A stretch of DNA of 64,000 bases from contig CM043950.1 in assembly GCA_014529385.2 (NCBI GenBank), forward strand, positions 156,769,545 through 156,833,544. The letters run 5' to 3'. Positions 1 to 10,835 of the stretch are shown here, in pieces. The notes below the pieces were generated by a model. The model ran no database searches and was not told where the DNA came from. It was given only the letters and a program-made list of their open reading frames with translations. The translations under genes and the position numbers were made by a program. Within the stretch, counting starts at the first letter, position 1, and every line of letters begins with the position of its first letter. This stretch comes from Adiantum capillus-veneris. Its lineage: Eukaryota; Streptophyta; Polypodiopsida; Polypodiales; Pteridaceae.

Positions 1-2120
1 TGCGGTAGGGTTCTTAAAAGAGGTATATGCTACACTATTGATAGATATGTTTATGGATGTTGTTGTGCATTGGATGGTTTGCCAGCCACAAGGGTCCTTC
101 GAGGAGGCCTCTGCTTTACATGGTTGGGAGGGAGGGTCATGCATGGTATTTTCATGTGATAGTTTTCAAGTGAGGTGGTGGTTAAAAGAAACTAGAGAGA
201 GAATGTTGATACTGGGGTGCAGCCCTATGGAAGGGTGTTACAGGTAAAGGGTGCAAAACAAGGTTTTTAACTTGACCCAGGGGGGTTGGTGTTTATTTAA
301 AATGTTGAGCATCTCAAAACGTTGTCTACAGTGGGCAAAGCTAGCCAAAGTGCAACATATTGAAACACATATATTTTGGATAGTTGACCTCGACAATACT
401 TAGGAACGGCATAGACAAAGCAAAATCGCATGCTTGAATAGTAATAGAGGTAAAAAATAAGATACTCAAATTCTTTGGGATGGAATATTTTTGGCTATCA
501 TGTGTGAATCAAAATTGCTATTTCAGATGGCTCAATTGGGCAAGACGTGTGAACCTTCAAGTACCAGTTTTTGTAGTCACAAGAACCTAGTCAATCAACA
601 TATGCAAATCAATTTGAGGTTTTTTTTTACCAATTTAAGGTGATAACTTGAAGGACCAATATGATTTAAATATCATGGGTATTATGCATTTTAGTTTACA
701 TGCAATATCTCTCTCAAACATTGGTCCTAGCAAATTTTGTCCATACAAAAAGGAGTGCTATGCACAACTAGAGATGTTGATAAGTGCAAGGAGGAGAGAT
801 TCCAACAGAGTTGTCACATCATAGGTGAATAAAAAAAAAGAATCTTCTAAAATATGAGGAATCTCATGGCGTGCTATATATCAGTAGATAGAGATTAAAG
901 AGGACATTCTAACTGTCAAACCTCCGTCAACTTTGGAGTTTGTTTGCAAAAATTTATCCATGCACCCGTTTTGGTAGAGAGAGGTAAAGTCAAACTCCTT
1001 AAAGGGCCCCTTTGTGAGTCCAAATTTCACCTAATGGTTGCTCCTCCTTCGAGGCCATACCAAAGTCGGAATGTGGCTAAGGTGGTGTAGTTTGAAGGTA
1101 ACCGTGAAAAAGTTTGATGGGCTTCGACGGCTCCGTCATCAAAAATTTGTGCAGTAAGCGGTAGGAGGTCAAAGTGGAAAAAAAACATTAATTTAATGAG
1201 ATTTTTTGGTGGGGTTTCAGAGGCCTTGGGGGGCAAATGTCTTGAGGCAGTGCCACGTGGTAGGGCTTAAAACCCACATGCAAAGTCGAGGGGTGTAGAG
1301 TGCAAGGTATAAGGCCCAAAGAGAGCACCTATTATGGGCATGACAAGTGTAAAGTGTGAGCTTTGTCCTAGGATTTGTCCTAGAATATGAGTCAAGGAGT
1401 GAAGAGGAGGAATTATCCCACCTGCAATGGTGCAAGGCTGTAGAGCTACTTAAATCTCATTTCATGAATGAATAAAACACAAGTCTATTTTGCATTACAT
1501 CTCTCTTGTTTAGGGTAAGCTTGTGATGGCTTAGCAAATACTCAAGATTAATTGATTTTGGAACCTAATTCTCTTGAATGATAATCCAACCAGCACAGAC
1601 TCACTTGTGAGCATGATGTTTCTCTTTCATCCGCCCTAGCTAGCATGATCCCATTCCTATCAAGTTTTCTTCAGGTTACACTAGCTATGTTTGTTGTTCT
1701 ACATTAGTGTGTTAATGATTAACATCTCCATTAGAGTAATTAGCATTTCTTAATCATAGGTGGTATCCTCATAATTAGTTCCATCTCTTGCTAATTAAAC
1801 CCTAATATAACTATGTGTGGGCATCTCGTGGGCATGTCCTTGGCACGCCCAAGAGGCCACTACCCTCCATGGATTGGTAGGCTTGACTAGGGACATGATT
1901 AGTATCCTCTTTTGTGTTCATTGACATCTTTCTTCATTGCAACATTACACCCATCATAGGCATCACTACCTTGTGAAACTAGTGTGTTTGCAAGGTCATC
2001 GACAAGAGCTATCCAACAAATATCCATCCACTCCAATAGATTATCTTATGTGCATTTAATTGTTCAATTGGTTAGTTCATCATTAGCTTCTTGATTTTTT
2101 ATTTCCCGCAATAGCCAAAG
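1..2120. other. No recognisable gene
   Basis: About 2.1 kb with only short open frames lacking any motif I recognise. I see no LTR pair, terminal inverted repeat, tRNA-like fold or transposon domain. It is probably decayed repeat DNA upstream of the LINE that follows, but nothing in the sequence proves this. Confidence 0.5.
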
Positions 2121-2124
2121 CAAT

Positions 2125-2148
2125 TGTGTGTGTGTGTGTGTGTGTGTG
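2125..2148. repeat. (GT)n microsatellite
   Basis: A pure run of about twelve GT dinucleotides lies just before the 5' leader of the LINE. Confidence 0.9.
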
Positions 2149-2473
2149 AATCAGCTTTCAGGAGCAAGATACGAAGCTAGGATCGGAGAGAGAGGGTGAA
2201 GGGACAGCTCTGGCTTTCCCCTTTGCATGAGCCGTACGGTCTTCATGTTTAGTCGTCGTCTTCCCCTTTCTCCCCCTTCTGAATATTATCCTCTGTTTAC
2301 TCTTCCCCTTTTCCACCTCCGAAGCCCTGCTTAATGGATATGGCAGGACACCCCAAGAAGGCTCTGCCTCTCAGCCTTCGTAGGCTAACCTTGTACCTAA
2401 CCCCCTGTTTTAGTTTCTACCTCGAGGTCTACCGAGTGCCAACATAGTTAACACGAAGCTCATTGGAGCCTTC

Positions 2474-3470
2474 TTGGGGCCTCACCCTCCTTCATATGAG
2501 GATATGGTGAATAAATCTCAACACCTTGCTTTCCCTACACTGGGAATTTCAGAACTCAGACCTCCAATGCCTTTACATCACCCGCCGCACCTCTATTCAG
2601 GTAATGACTTTTACCCTCATGACCACTTTAATGTTGAGTTTATGGCAGACATTCTGTCAGAAAATGTTAGAGACTTCTCTGCGAAGCTTCAGCAGGGTCA
2701 TGTTGTTAATAAGGTGATGCAGGATAATAAATTTTTAGCAAGGGAACCAACCCCTGTCTAGCATGCCCCTACTCCTTGTGATATTCTTCAAGAGGAGACT
2801 GAGGTTAATACTGCTGACCCTTCTCAAGCTATGCCTATTGATGAGGCAGTGATCATCCCTAAGCAAGAGTTGGAGCTCTGGCACTCACAACTTCAGGAAA
2901 GGATTGTCATAGGTCTCCTCCATGCATCTAGACATTCTGTGGATGCCCTAAAAAACTGGATGGCTATCAATTGGACTAACAGAGAAATCAAGGTCTCCCA
3001 TGTCCAATACCTACCTAATAGCTACTATCTATTTTTTTTGTGATGACCCTAGCTCTGCACTTCAGATTATCAGCCAAGGTCAATGGCTTATAAAAAATGC
3101 TACCCTTTCAGTATTTAATTGGTTTCCTCACTTTAACCCTAGAGGGACTAAACCTACCAAAGCCCTAGTTGTTTGGATTGATTTCCCTGGTCTACCAGTT
3201 GAGCTTTTTCCTTGGCTTAAAAACATAGGCTCCAATGTGGGTAGAGTCTTAGGTCAAAGAGACATGATTGGAATCAATCCCAAATGGGACCCGCAGCTAC
3301 TAATAGAATTTGATCTGCAGGCAGAGCTGAAAACTATGATTTCTATCAAAGACTCATAAGGGAACCTTCTACACCTTCAAAATTTCCTCTACAGGAACCT
3401 GCCTAATGCATGCTTTCACCGCATGAGACAGGGTCACTACATTAAAGACTGTCCTAACCTCAACCCCCCC
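2474..3470 (+). pseudogene. LINE ORF1, gag-like RNA-binding protein, broken
   Basis: ORF1 of plant L1 elements packages the element RNA. Frame 2 runs from about 2474 to 3043 with one stop at 2759. It then passes by a frameshift near 3030 to the frame spanning 3000-3359. That part carries a DUF4283-like stretch with GQWLIKN, VVWIDFPGLPVE and IGSNVGRVL. A zinc knuckle follows at about 3411-3455, ending GHYIKDCP. Its second cysteine reads Arg (CGC where TGC is expected), which should abolish zinc binding. Stops at 2759 and 3357 and the frameshift mark it as a relic. Confidence 0.75.
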
Positions 3471-3730
3471 ATCCTCCTCAAGAAGAAAACCAGCCAGAGA
3501 AGAAAGAAGCTTTTCAGCCTGACCAGAGGAGAAATGCTTCCAAAAATGCTAAGAATAGCAGACATCCTAATGTCAAATGAAATAAAAATAGCTTTAGCCC
3601 CCTCTTGCAGGAAGTATTTGACCCTCTTAAATATGACTTGCAAGAAGAGGAAGATAATGCTTCACCACATCATGAGAAAAATGTTGAAACAAAGAACCCA
3701 AGTGAAAAAGGAATCTCTCCAACAAATCAG

Positions 3731-3806
3731 AATGGAGCCCCTAGCACAAGGCACCCCACTCCCCTTGAAAGTGGGGAGTGGGGTGCCTTGTGCTAGGGGC
3801 TCCATT
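3731..3806. repeat. Perfect 34-bp inverted repeat (hairpin) inside the LINE
   Basis: Bases 3731-3764 and 3773-3806 are exact reverse complements, separated by 8 bases (TTGAAAGT). The left arm opens AATGGAGCCCCTAGC. It lies in frame between the zinc knuckle and the endonuclease and encodes unremarkable residues. A local fold-back copy made by template switching is the simplest origin. Confidence 0.95.
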
Positions 3807-3842
3807 GTCAAAACCTGCAAAGAATATCAAAAAAGGAAGTGT

Positions 3843-4604
3843 CCCAATATTAAAGCCCTCACCTACAACTGCAAGGGGCTCACTAATCCCCTAAGGGCCC
3901 TTGTCATTAAAAAATGACTTCTCAATACTAATCTCAGTCCTAATTTCATTTGTCTAGAGGAGTTGAAGGTCTCTAGTACAAACCTTATCTCTAACCTTCA
4001 CAAAATTGGCTCTGGATATAACTGGTATCACACTGATCATTTGCAAGGCAAAGGTAGTGCAGCCTTGGGCATAACAGATAAATACAACCATCAAGTGACA
4101 ACTCAACACTCATCCCAAAAGGGCAGTTGGATAGCTGTATCCCTTGGCCAACCTTTTAATTACACTCTTGTCTCTATCTATTCTTCTAATACTTATGTGG
4201 AAAGAGCTAATGCCTGGGAAGAGATCTCTAACCTCTCAAGGCCTTGTATGATTGTAGGGGACTTTAATATGGTAGAGTCTTCTCTTGACAGATGGAATCA
4301 ATTGGGGCCTCCAATGAGAAGCTGTGAAAAATCCAAATGGGAGCAAGTCCTAGTGAAGCACAACCTTGTTGATATCTCAGAGAACACTGGGCACACCTGG
4401 AGCAATAAAGAAAAAGGTTCATGCTATAGAGTGGCCAGACTGGACAGGGTTTACATGAGCTCCAGTGTTATGCAGGAGTATTGGCAGGTAAATTGTTATA
4501 AGGATAACTCTATTATTCTATCTGATCACTTGCAAGATATCTTTGAACTTCAGAAAGAGGAATGTACTTATAAGGCAAGCTGGCCTCAACATTGTCAAAA
4601 GTAA
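3843..4604 (+). pseudogene. LINE ORF2 endonuclease domain (AP-endonuclease family)
   Basis: This domain nicks target DNA to start target-primed reverse transcription. The family's catalytic motifs are visible in order: YNCKGL near 3865 (metal-binding Asn), ICLEE near 3950 (catalytic Glu), VGDFNM near 4255, RLDRVY near 4440, and ILSDH near 4520. A TGA at 3915-3917 interrupts the frame where Trp is likely. The reading frame shifts near 4560-4600 into the linker before RT. The motif set is complete, so the domain was functional before decay. Confidence 0.85.
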
Positions 4605-5046
4605 AGTTGAGAATATCTTTGAAACTGCATTTTGTTCTCATGTCTCTGCATTCAAAGCCTGGGATAGAGTAGCTAGGGAGACACAAACTCTTCTTACTGG
4701 TTTTAAAAAGAAAGCTAGGGCCTTTAGAGAAAATAGAAGGATGATGATCAGGAAAAACATTAAGAGCTGGAAGCTCTTTCTGGCCCTAGTAGTCCTCCAT
4801 CTCCCCTCCTAGATGAGCTCAAAGTCTCTGTTAGAGAAGAGGAGCTCCTAGCTGCCAAAGCCTCACCCCAATGGACAAGAGAATTCTGGGTAGGTAAAAT
4901 CAATAAATCTGATAAACAAATGTTTAATCTTCTTAAGAAAATGAAGATAATAGACTTTGTCCCTCTGCTCAAGGATGAGAATGGTCTTCGGACAACATCT
5001 CATAAGGATAACTTAAAGTTTGCCAAAAACTATTTTGCTAATATTT

Positions 5047-5164
5047 TCTCCTCCCCCCCAAAAGAGGGGTTGATATCACAGCTGCCAGAGCCACTATTGC
5101 TAATTTCTCCTCCCCCCCAAAAGAGGGGTTGATATCACAGCTGCCAGAGCCACTATTGCTAAGG
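5047..5164. repeat. 59-bp tandem duplication in LINE ORF2
   Basis: A block containing the C-run, AAAAGAGGGGTTGATATC and the following bases occurs twice with a 59-bp offset (TGATATC at 5071 and 5130). Because 59 is not a multiple of three, it breaks the endonuclease-RT frame. Confidence 0.9.
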
Positions 5165-5178
5165 CAAGGAAAAAAAGT

Positions 5179-5890
5179 GTGCCTGAGGCTACAACTCAAG
5201 TGATGGATCAACCCCTAACAGAGGGGGAGTTGAGAAACACTATAGATGCTTTAAAAGATGGTAAATCTCTACGAATTGATGAAATACCTTATCAGTTCTT
5301 TAAAATTTATAAGAATTTCCTTTTTCCCCATCTCTTGTCTATTTGGAAGGAGGCTATAAAGGTAGGAGCTCTATCTATCTCTATGAACATTGGTGTCATC
5401 AATCTCATTCATAAAAGAGGGGAAAAGGAGGACCTAGGTAATTGGAGACCCATTACTTGTCTGACTTCCATTTACAAAATTTTCTCTTTGGCCCTAGCTA
5501 GAAGACTGAGTGATCACATGAAACATATCATCCTTCCAGAACAGAAGGGATTTATTAAGGGCAGGTACATTTTGGATGCTATCATTACCTTATGGGAAGC
5601 TATGGAGTATGCCCAGGACAGTGATCAAGAGTTCTTATTCTTTAAGATTGATTCTGATAAAGCCTATGACAGAATTGAGTGGGACTTCATCTTTCAATCC
5701 CTGTTTGACATTGGTTTTGGAAAGCCCTTTATCAAATTTGTTCAAATTTTATTTGGAAATGCATGTGCAAGAATTTCTATTAATGGATATTTATATGAGA
5801 TTTTTTCTTTAAAGAGGTCTCTCAGGCAAGGCTGTCCTATAGCTCCTCTATTGTATGCTATATGCTCTGACTCTCTTGGATGGTTAGTGA
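5179..5890 (+). pseudogene. LINE ORF2 reverse transcriptase, N-terminal part
   Basis: The RT fingers and palm of an L1-type LINE. Visible blocks are INLIHKRGEKEDLGNWRPI, then EQKGFIKGRYILDAI, motif A with KIDSDKAYDRIEW (catalytic Asp), and motif B with LRQGCPIAPLLYA. The frame is open up to 5890, where it is cut two or three dozen residues before the motif C aspartates. Motif C (FADD) is found 6.8 kb downstream, beyond the CACTA insertion. Deleting the insertion plus one target-site copy keeps the frame. Confidence 0.93.
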
Positions 5891-5949
5891 CACTACAAGA
5901 GGCTATTCATATTAGCGACGCTCACACACCGACCCTCAAAAAAAAATTC

Positions 5950-6011
5950 CCGGCGTCGCTATGAGCGTCGCAAATTTACAAGTAAATTTGCGACGCTCAT
6001 AGCGACGCCGG
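5950..6011. repeat. Perfect 30-bp palindrome in CACTA left subterminal region
   Basis: Arms 5950-5979 and 5982-6011 are exact reverse complements around a 2-base centre. Each arm holds the GCGACGC and TAGCGACGC motifs that recur at the other end of the element. It probably groups transposase-binding sites head to head. Confidence 0.95.
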
Positions 6012-6099
6012 CTGGGCTAAAAAAAATAACAGAGAGCGCCCAAAAACTCAGATCTCAGATCTGAGTTTCTCGGCGCCCTCAAGCAAGGAGCAGGTAACG

Positions 6100-6241
6100 C
6101 TCTCCCTCTCTCTCTCTCTCTCTCTCTCTTTCTTCTCCACACACGCACACACACACACACACACACGAGGAGAGGAAGGAGAGCCAGGTATGCTCCTTCC
6201 CTCTCCTCACTCTCATGTTCCCTTCCCCTCTTTCTCTCTCC

Positions 6242-6279
<38 letters not shown>

Positions 6280-6286
6280 TAGTGTT

Positions 6287-6360
<74 letters not shown>
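6100..6360. repeat. CT, CA and GA microsatellites within CACTA
   Basis: Consecutive simple repeats: (CT)n around 6106-6130, (AC)n around 6143-6167, (CT)n around 6232-6261, (AC)n around 6261-6280, and a (GA)n run of about 68 bp at 6289-6357. Open frames here are artefacts of the repeats. Confidence 0.9.
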
Positions 6361-6362
<2 letters not shown>

Positions 6363-6412
6363 TACAAACATAAACAAAAACGCACACACACATACATAAA
6401 CAAAGAATGCAC

Positions 6413-6590
6413 ATACACATTGAGAGAGGAAAAGAGAGAGAGAGCATGCATAAACAAAAAACACACACATTGAGAGAGGAAAAGAGAGAGAGAACATGCA
6501 TAAACAAAAAACGCACACATTGAGAGAGGAAAAGAGAGAGAAAACATGCATAAACAAAAAAACGCACACACATTGAGAGAGAAAGAGAGA
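6413..6590. repeat. Minisatellite, about 54-bp unit, 3-4 copies
   Basis: A unit with CACATTGAGAGAGGAAAAG, then GAGA, then CATGCATAAACAAAAAA repeats three times, with a fourth partial unit. It grades out of the GA microsatellite and shows small length changes in the A and GA runs. Confidence 0.9.
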
Positions 6591-6788
6591 GAAACTAATT
6601 TAACGTCGTAGGAAACTAATTAAAATTAAAAGACCTAAAGATCTAGCCGACGAGGAGTTGAACTCAAGACCTATTATTCAAGAGGGAAATGGCATAACCA
6701 ATCTATCATACTTGGCATGGGTGATAGAAAGGTTATACCATTTATCTCTTTTTATTGGCACACACATGCACACACGCGCACACACACA

Positions 6789-6863
6789 AGAAGAAGAGAG
6801 TTATAACGTCGTAGGAAACTATCCTAAAAGACGTTAAAGATTAGGTTAGATGTAGACTTACGT
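6789..6863 (+). repeat. Direct repeat left of captured gene (partner 7499-7571)
   Basis: About 75 bp beginning GAAGAAGAGAGTT and containing AACGTCGTAGGAAACTATCC recurs almost exactly at 7499-7571, about 710 bp on. In both places a CA-rich run precedes it and a TTAGATTTAGGTTTATTT-type AT-rich stretch follows. The pair brackets the captured HIPP fragment. Confidence 0.85.
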
Positions 6864-6980
6864 TAAATTAGATTTAGGTTTATTTAAGTTAAATTAGATT
6901 AGATTTAGGTTTATTTTTAGTTAGATTTACGTTTATTTACGCTAGATTTAGATTTACATTATATTAGATTAGATTTAGGT

Positions 6981-7339
6981 CTCCATAGACTGCGATGCCT
7001 GCATGAAGCGGGTGAAGAAAGCCCTCAATAGAATATAGGGTATTGTTGCCTTCACTCATGGTGGGCTCCGTCGATCCAAAAGTACTGGTGAAATGTCTTC
7101 AGAAGATAGGGAAGAAGGTGGATCTTCAGGGCGGCAAGAGTCACTACATCCCCGACAATGACCATCTAGACAACCTCTAGTCATTCAAAAACAACTTCAA
7201 AGTTAGTAACAAGAGCAAGAACGGTCCAAAGGGCCAATTGCTGTCGTCAGATGTGGATGGAGATGAGGCAGCGTCACCGCCGGAAGTTAACTCTCACATC
7301 TTTAGTGATGAGAATGCCAACTCTTGCCGAGTTATGTGA
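6981..7339 (+). pseudogene. Captured host gene: HIPP-type heavy-metal-associated isoprenylated protein fragment
   Basis: HIPPs are plant metallochaperone-like proteins with an HMA fold and a prenylated C-terminus. At 6988-7035 the frame reads DCDACMKRVKKALNRI, containing the CxxC metal-binding loop of HMA domains. After a frameshift and loss of roughly ten codons, 7061 onward reads VGSVDPKVLVKCLQKIGKKV, the last strand and helix of an HMA domain. A hydrophilic Lys/Asp-rich tail follows and the frame ends at 7337-7339 just after CRVM, a CaaX prenylation box. Stops at 7036 and 7178 (both TAG, plausibly from CAG) and the frameshift make it a pseudogene. It lies inside the CACTA, so it is most likely transduplicated. 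Confidence 0.82.
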
Positions 7340-7928
7340 AAAATTATGTGTTAAATCAGTTTTAAGGTTCTTATAATCCCTGTTAGTTTAGTTCTTTGTT
7401 TTTAATATAACATAATTTACGTTAGATTTAGATTTATGTTATATTAGATTAGACTTAGGTTTATTTAGGTTTACCCCCACACACACACACACACACAAGA
7501 AGAAGAGAGTTTTAACGTCGTAGGAAACTATCCCAAAAGACGTTAAAGATTAGGTTAGATGTAGACTTACGTTGAATTAAATTTAGGTTTATTTTTAGTT
7601 AGATTTACGTTTATTTAGATTTACGCTTATTTACGTTAGATCGAGTCCACGCAAGAATTACTTACGGTTTAGGGTTTAGAGTTAGACGAACAGTGAAAAG
7701 ATCTACTGTGAAAAGATGTTAAGATGTTATGAAGTGCTACAGCTAGAGAAGAGGCAAAGGGGTTTTGTCAACTACATGCAGTATCATGTAGACGTGGGTC
7801 TGTAGATTTCTTGTACCCACAAATATAGGTATTGACCAATAAAGACGAGATTATAACCCGGTGGTTCTGATCTCCGTGCACCTCTAGACCGAGGTGTGCG
7901 GGGATTGGACATGACTAGAGAATGTGAG

Positions 7929-7930
<2 letters not shown>

Positions 7931-7985
<55 letters not shown>
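7931..7985. repeat. (AG)n microsatellite
   Basis: An uninterrupted AG run of about 54 bp, roughly 65 bp before the start of the TNP2-type gene. Confidence 0.95.
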
Positions 7986-7988
<3 letters not shown>

Positions 7989-8050
7989 GACGAAGAATGC
8001 CAATAGAACATTAAATTTGTTGTCCAGGTTATAAGATTTTTATCCTCATT

Positions 8051-10563
8051 ATGAGTAGTGACGAGGATGTGGGACCGTCCAACCGAAACACCTATCTCTC
8101 AACGAGGGTCTTATGTCCTTGTAATCAATGCAAGCATGCTGTGCGACGGACAAGACGTGTTTCTTTGCAGCACGTTCGTGAATTTGGCGAGTTCGATCCA
8201 TCTATTATAGATCGAGTTGTTGCCAATTATAACTCGTCGGACTCTGACGCTGGCCAACAAGCAGCAATCTTGCAACCCAATAGACGTGTTCGCAGGCGCT
8301 TTGGTCAAGCAGCATATGTGAGGCCACAAGATGTAGCCTCTGACAGCTTGGGGGATGATCATGCATAGCACATTCCTAACGAGGCAATGTTTGAGCCTGA
8401 GATTGATGAAATGATCGAGACGATCATGGATTCAGAAAGGATTATCTATGATGATATGAAAAGTGAAGCCGATACGCCATTGTATAATGGAGCACGTATG
8501 TCTAGATTGAAAGCACTCAACATGCAGGAAAAGTTTGGATGGAGTGACACTAGCGTCACAACGCTTTTCAGGTGATCTATTACAATTAGTTTACTTTAAT
8601 AAAACTCTAAATGTATAATGATCTGATAGATTTTTACACGACTGTATCGTATTTTTATGTTGTGTAGACTGCTTAAAGAGCACATACTACCAGCTGACAA
8701 TGTGATGCCAGATTTTCACTACCAGCACCATGGATTTTCACAGGAGCCCAAGAACGCAAAGTAAAAGAGACCATTCGATCTTTGCGGACCCCAACTGGCG
8801 TAATGCACTCGCTCCGAACGTGTTTTACTAAAGAAGGAAAGCTTACCAGTTTGAAGTCACACGATTGGCATAAAATGTGTCAGGTATGTTCACAGTGAAC
8901 TTTAATATCATTGCATAAAATGTGGACTTTAATATCATTGCTGCACATACTTTACAATTTATTTTACCGGTTGCCATTGAGGGATGTTTGTCTCTCGACA
9001 TCCGTAACACAATCTACAAACTTGCAAAGCTGGTGCAATGGATCTCACAAAAGGAGATCAACGTAGACTCCATACCATTCGCCAAACTAAATGCTGCGGA
9101 GCTTGTGTGCATGTTTGAGAAACATTTTCCTACTACCATGCTAACCATTCAGGTGGAAATAGTTGGCAGAGTTCATTCCAGATGGATGAGGTGGAAATAG
9201 ATGGCACAGTTCATTCCAGATGGATGTTCTTCTTAGAACGTTTCATGAAAACGCTTAAGGGATATGTGCGTCAAAAGGCACGTCCGGAGGGTAGCATGGC
9301 AGAAGGTTGGTTGGTATCAGAGTCTCTAGTGTACATTGGAGAGTGGCTAGACGGATTTGATAAAGCCCGGGGCACGCTATGGCGAACCATAGATGATGAG
9401 CGCATATCTGGGATTGTCATGTGCAATCTCGGTGTTGAGAAGAAGATGACGGAAGATCTAGAGGCGAAAATCAACCGATTTTGCATGCTTCCCAATCCAG
9501 TGATGCAAAAGTGGATTTCACAATATGAGGATGCAAAGCAAGATCGACAGAGGGCACGAATCGAGTGGAGACGGGGAAGACGACCACCGATGCACTATCC
9601 GACGGGACTGGAGAGCCTACCAACATTCATGAGCTTAAGATGGTTGCACAACCAATTGAAAAGCGCACAACAATGCGGTGACGAAGTGACTGAGGAAGAG
9701 TGGGAGTACTCTCGGGGTTGCGCGACCAAGGTAAGTTTGCAATGTACGACTAGCTAGTGACTTTATTTCTAAACGTTTGAACGGCCACTCATAATCTTTG
9801 TTCGTTGTAGTATAAGTCATACACAGCAGCATGGTGTAAAGGTCGACATTTTAGGGTGGAACGGATCAACAAAAAGCGTTTTACTCAAGATTGTGGAATC
9901 ATGGCAAAATTTGAACAGTCTAGTCGACGACGTTCCTCTGATGCAGATCCTGTGGTGGCGGAACTCACTTACTTCGGCACGCTACAAGAGATTTTGAGGA
10001 TCGATTACAGAGGATTTTTTGTCAACTTGTTTGACGTGCAATGGTTCAAGATAATCATGGAGGGTCGCAACGCTACTGTGCGTAGAGGAGAGTCTGGTTT
10101 TCTTGAGGTGGATTCTACTAAGAAATGGACTGACCTAAGAGACACTTTTGTACTATCCGAGCATTGTGAACAAGTAAGTATGTAAATAGTTAACATCCCC
10201 CTTTTACAAGTTATGTGCTTGAAAGCTCTCATGTAAGTTATGTGGCTCTGGCAGGTAATATTTCATCCTACAACGTCTACATCAAACTGGTGGTACGTCA
10301 TAGAGGTAGCCCCTCGTAGTGCAAGGACGTATGAAGGCTACCATGTGACAATCACAACGGCATCAATGGAGGAGATCAGAGAAGATGCTCAATCAGAAGC
10401 CGCTGCGGTGGTGCCAGACGAGCATCAAGATGCTACTACTCTATATGGGGTGCATGCAGAGGAGCTACAAAATGAAACAGAGGATATGTGTTTAAACGGA
10501 GAGCTCTATATAGATATAGGAAGTTATGCTGAGTTATGCGAGGATGAGAGAGAGATCTCTTAA
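8051..10563 (+). pseudogene. CACTA TNP2-type transposase gene, catalytic core deleted
   Basis: Exon 1 (8051-8571) starts with a transposase-associated zinc-binding segment (CPCNQCKH) and ends in KFGWSDTSVTTLFR. A TAG at 8366 is in frame. A GT-AG intron, 8572-8667, leads to LLKEHILPADNVMP, a conserved TNP2 block. The DDE-type transposase core (PF02992) that should follow is absent: the frame stops at 8762 and picks up in another frame at the start of a DUF4218 domain (SLKSHDWHKM, LPVAIEGCLSLDI, KARPEGSMAEGW). A 35-bp tandem duplication near 9154-9223 shifts the frame. Introns at 9731-9810 and 10174-10254 join cleanly to a DUF4216-like domain (ELTYFGTLQEILRIDY). The stop is at 10561. Confidence 0.88.
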
Positions 10564-10835
10564 AGCCACAAATATTGTATTTGAACAATTTTGCTCCGTG
10601 TTGTAAAAGCTCTGGCTCTCTAAGTACCTTCCATGGTGAATAACGCTCTTTTCTACTCGCGCTCACATCTTTTGATTGAAAATTCTGAGTTTTCGACTTG
10701 CCTCTTCTATCACTCAATTCATTGCGTCATTGTATTTATATGCGTCATTGCATCATTGTATTTAATGGTCTTTGCGTCATTGTCTACTCTATTCATTCAA
10801 TATTAAGTTTAAATATTCGTGTGTTTAATGCAGGT

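Larger units (their letters stand above)
2160..5890 (+). mobile_element. LINE (L1-type non-LTR retrotransposon), 5' part
   Basis: The order is a CT-rich leader, an ORF1 with a DUF4283-like segment and a zinc knuckle, an apurinic-type endonuclease, then reverse transcriptase. This is the standard plant L1 layout. The element breaks at 5890, where a CACTA transposon is inserted, and the same RT resumes at 12725. The exact 5' end is not visible, so the start is approximate. Several frameshifts and stops make it inactive. Confidence 0.85.

Noticed and set aside
6017-6573. Long open frames rich in Leu-Ser or Glu-Arg over the GA/CT tracts
   Set aside because: They are translations of dinucleotide repeats in the CACTA element and have no stop only because the repeat lacks stop codons.
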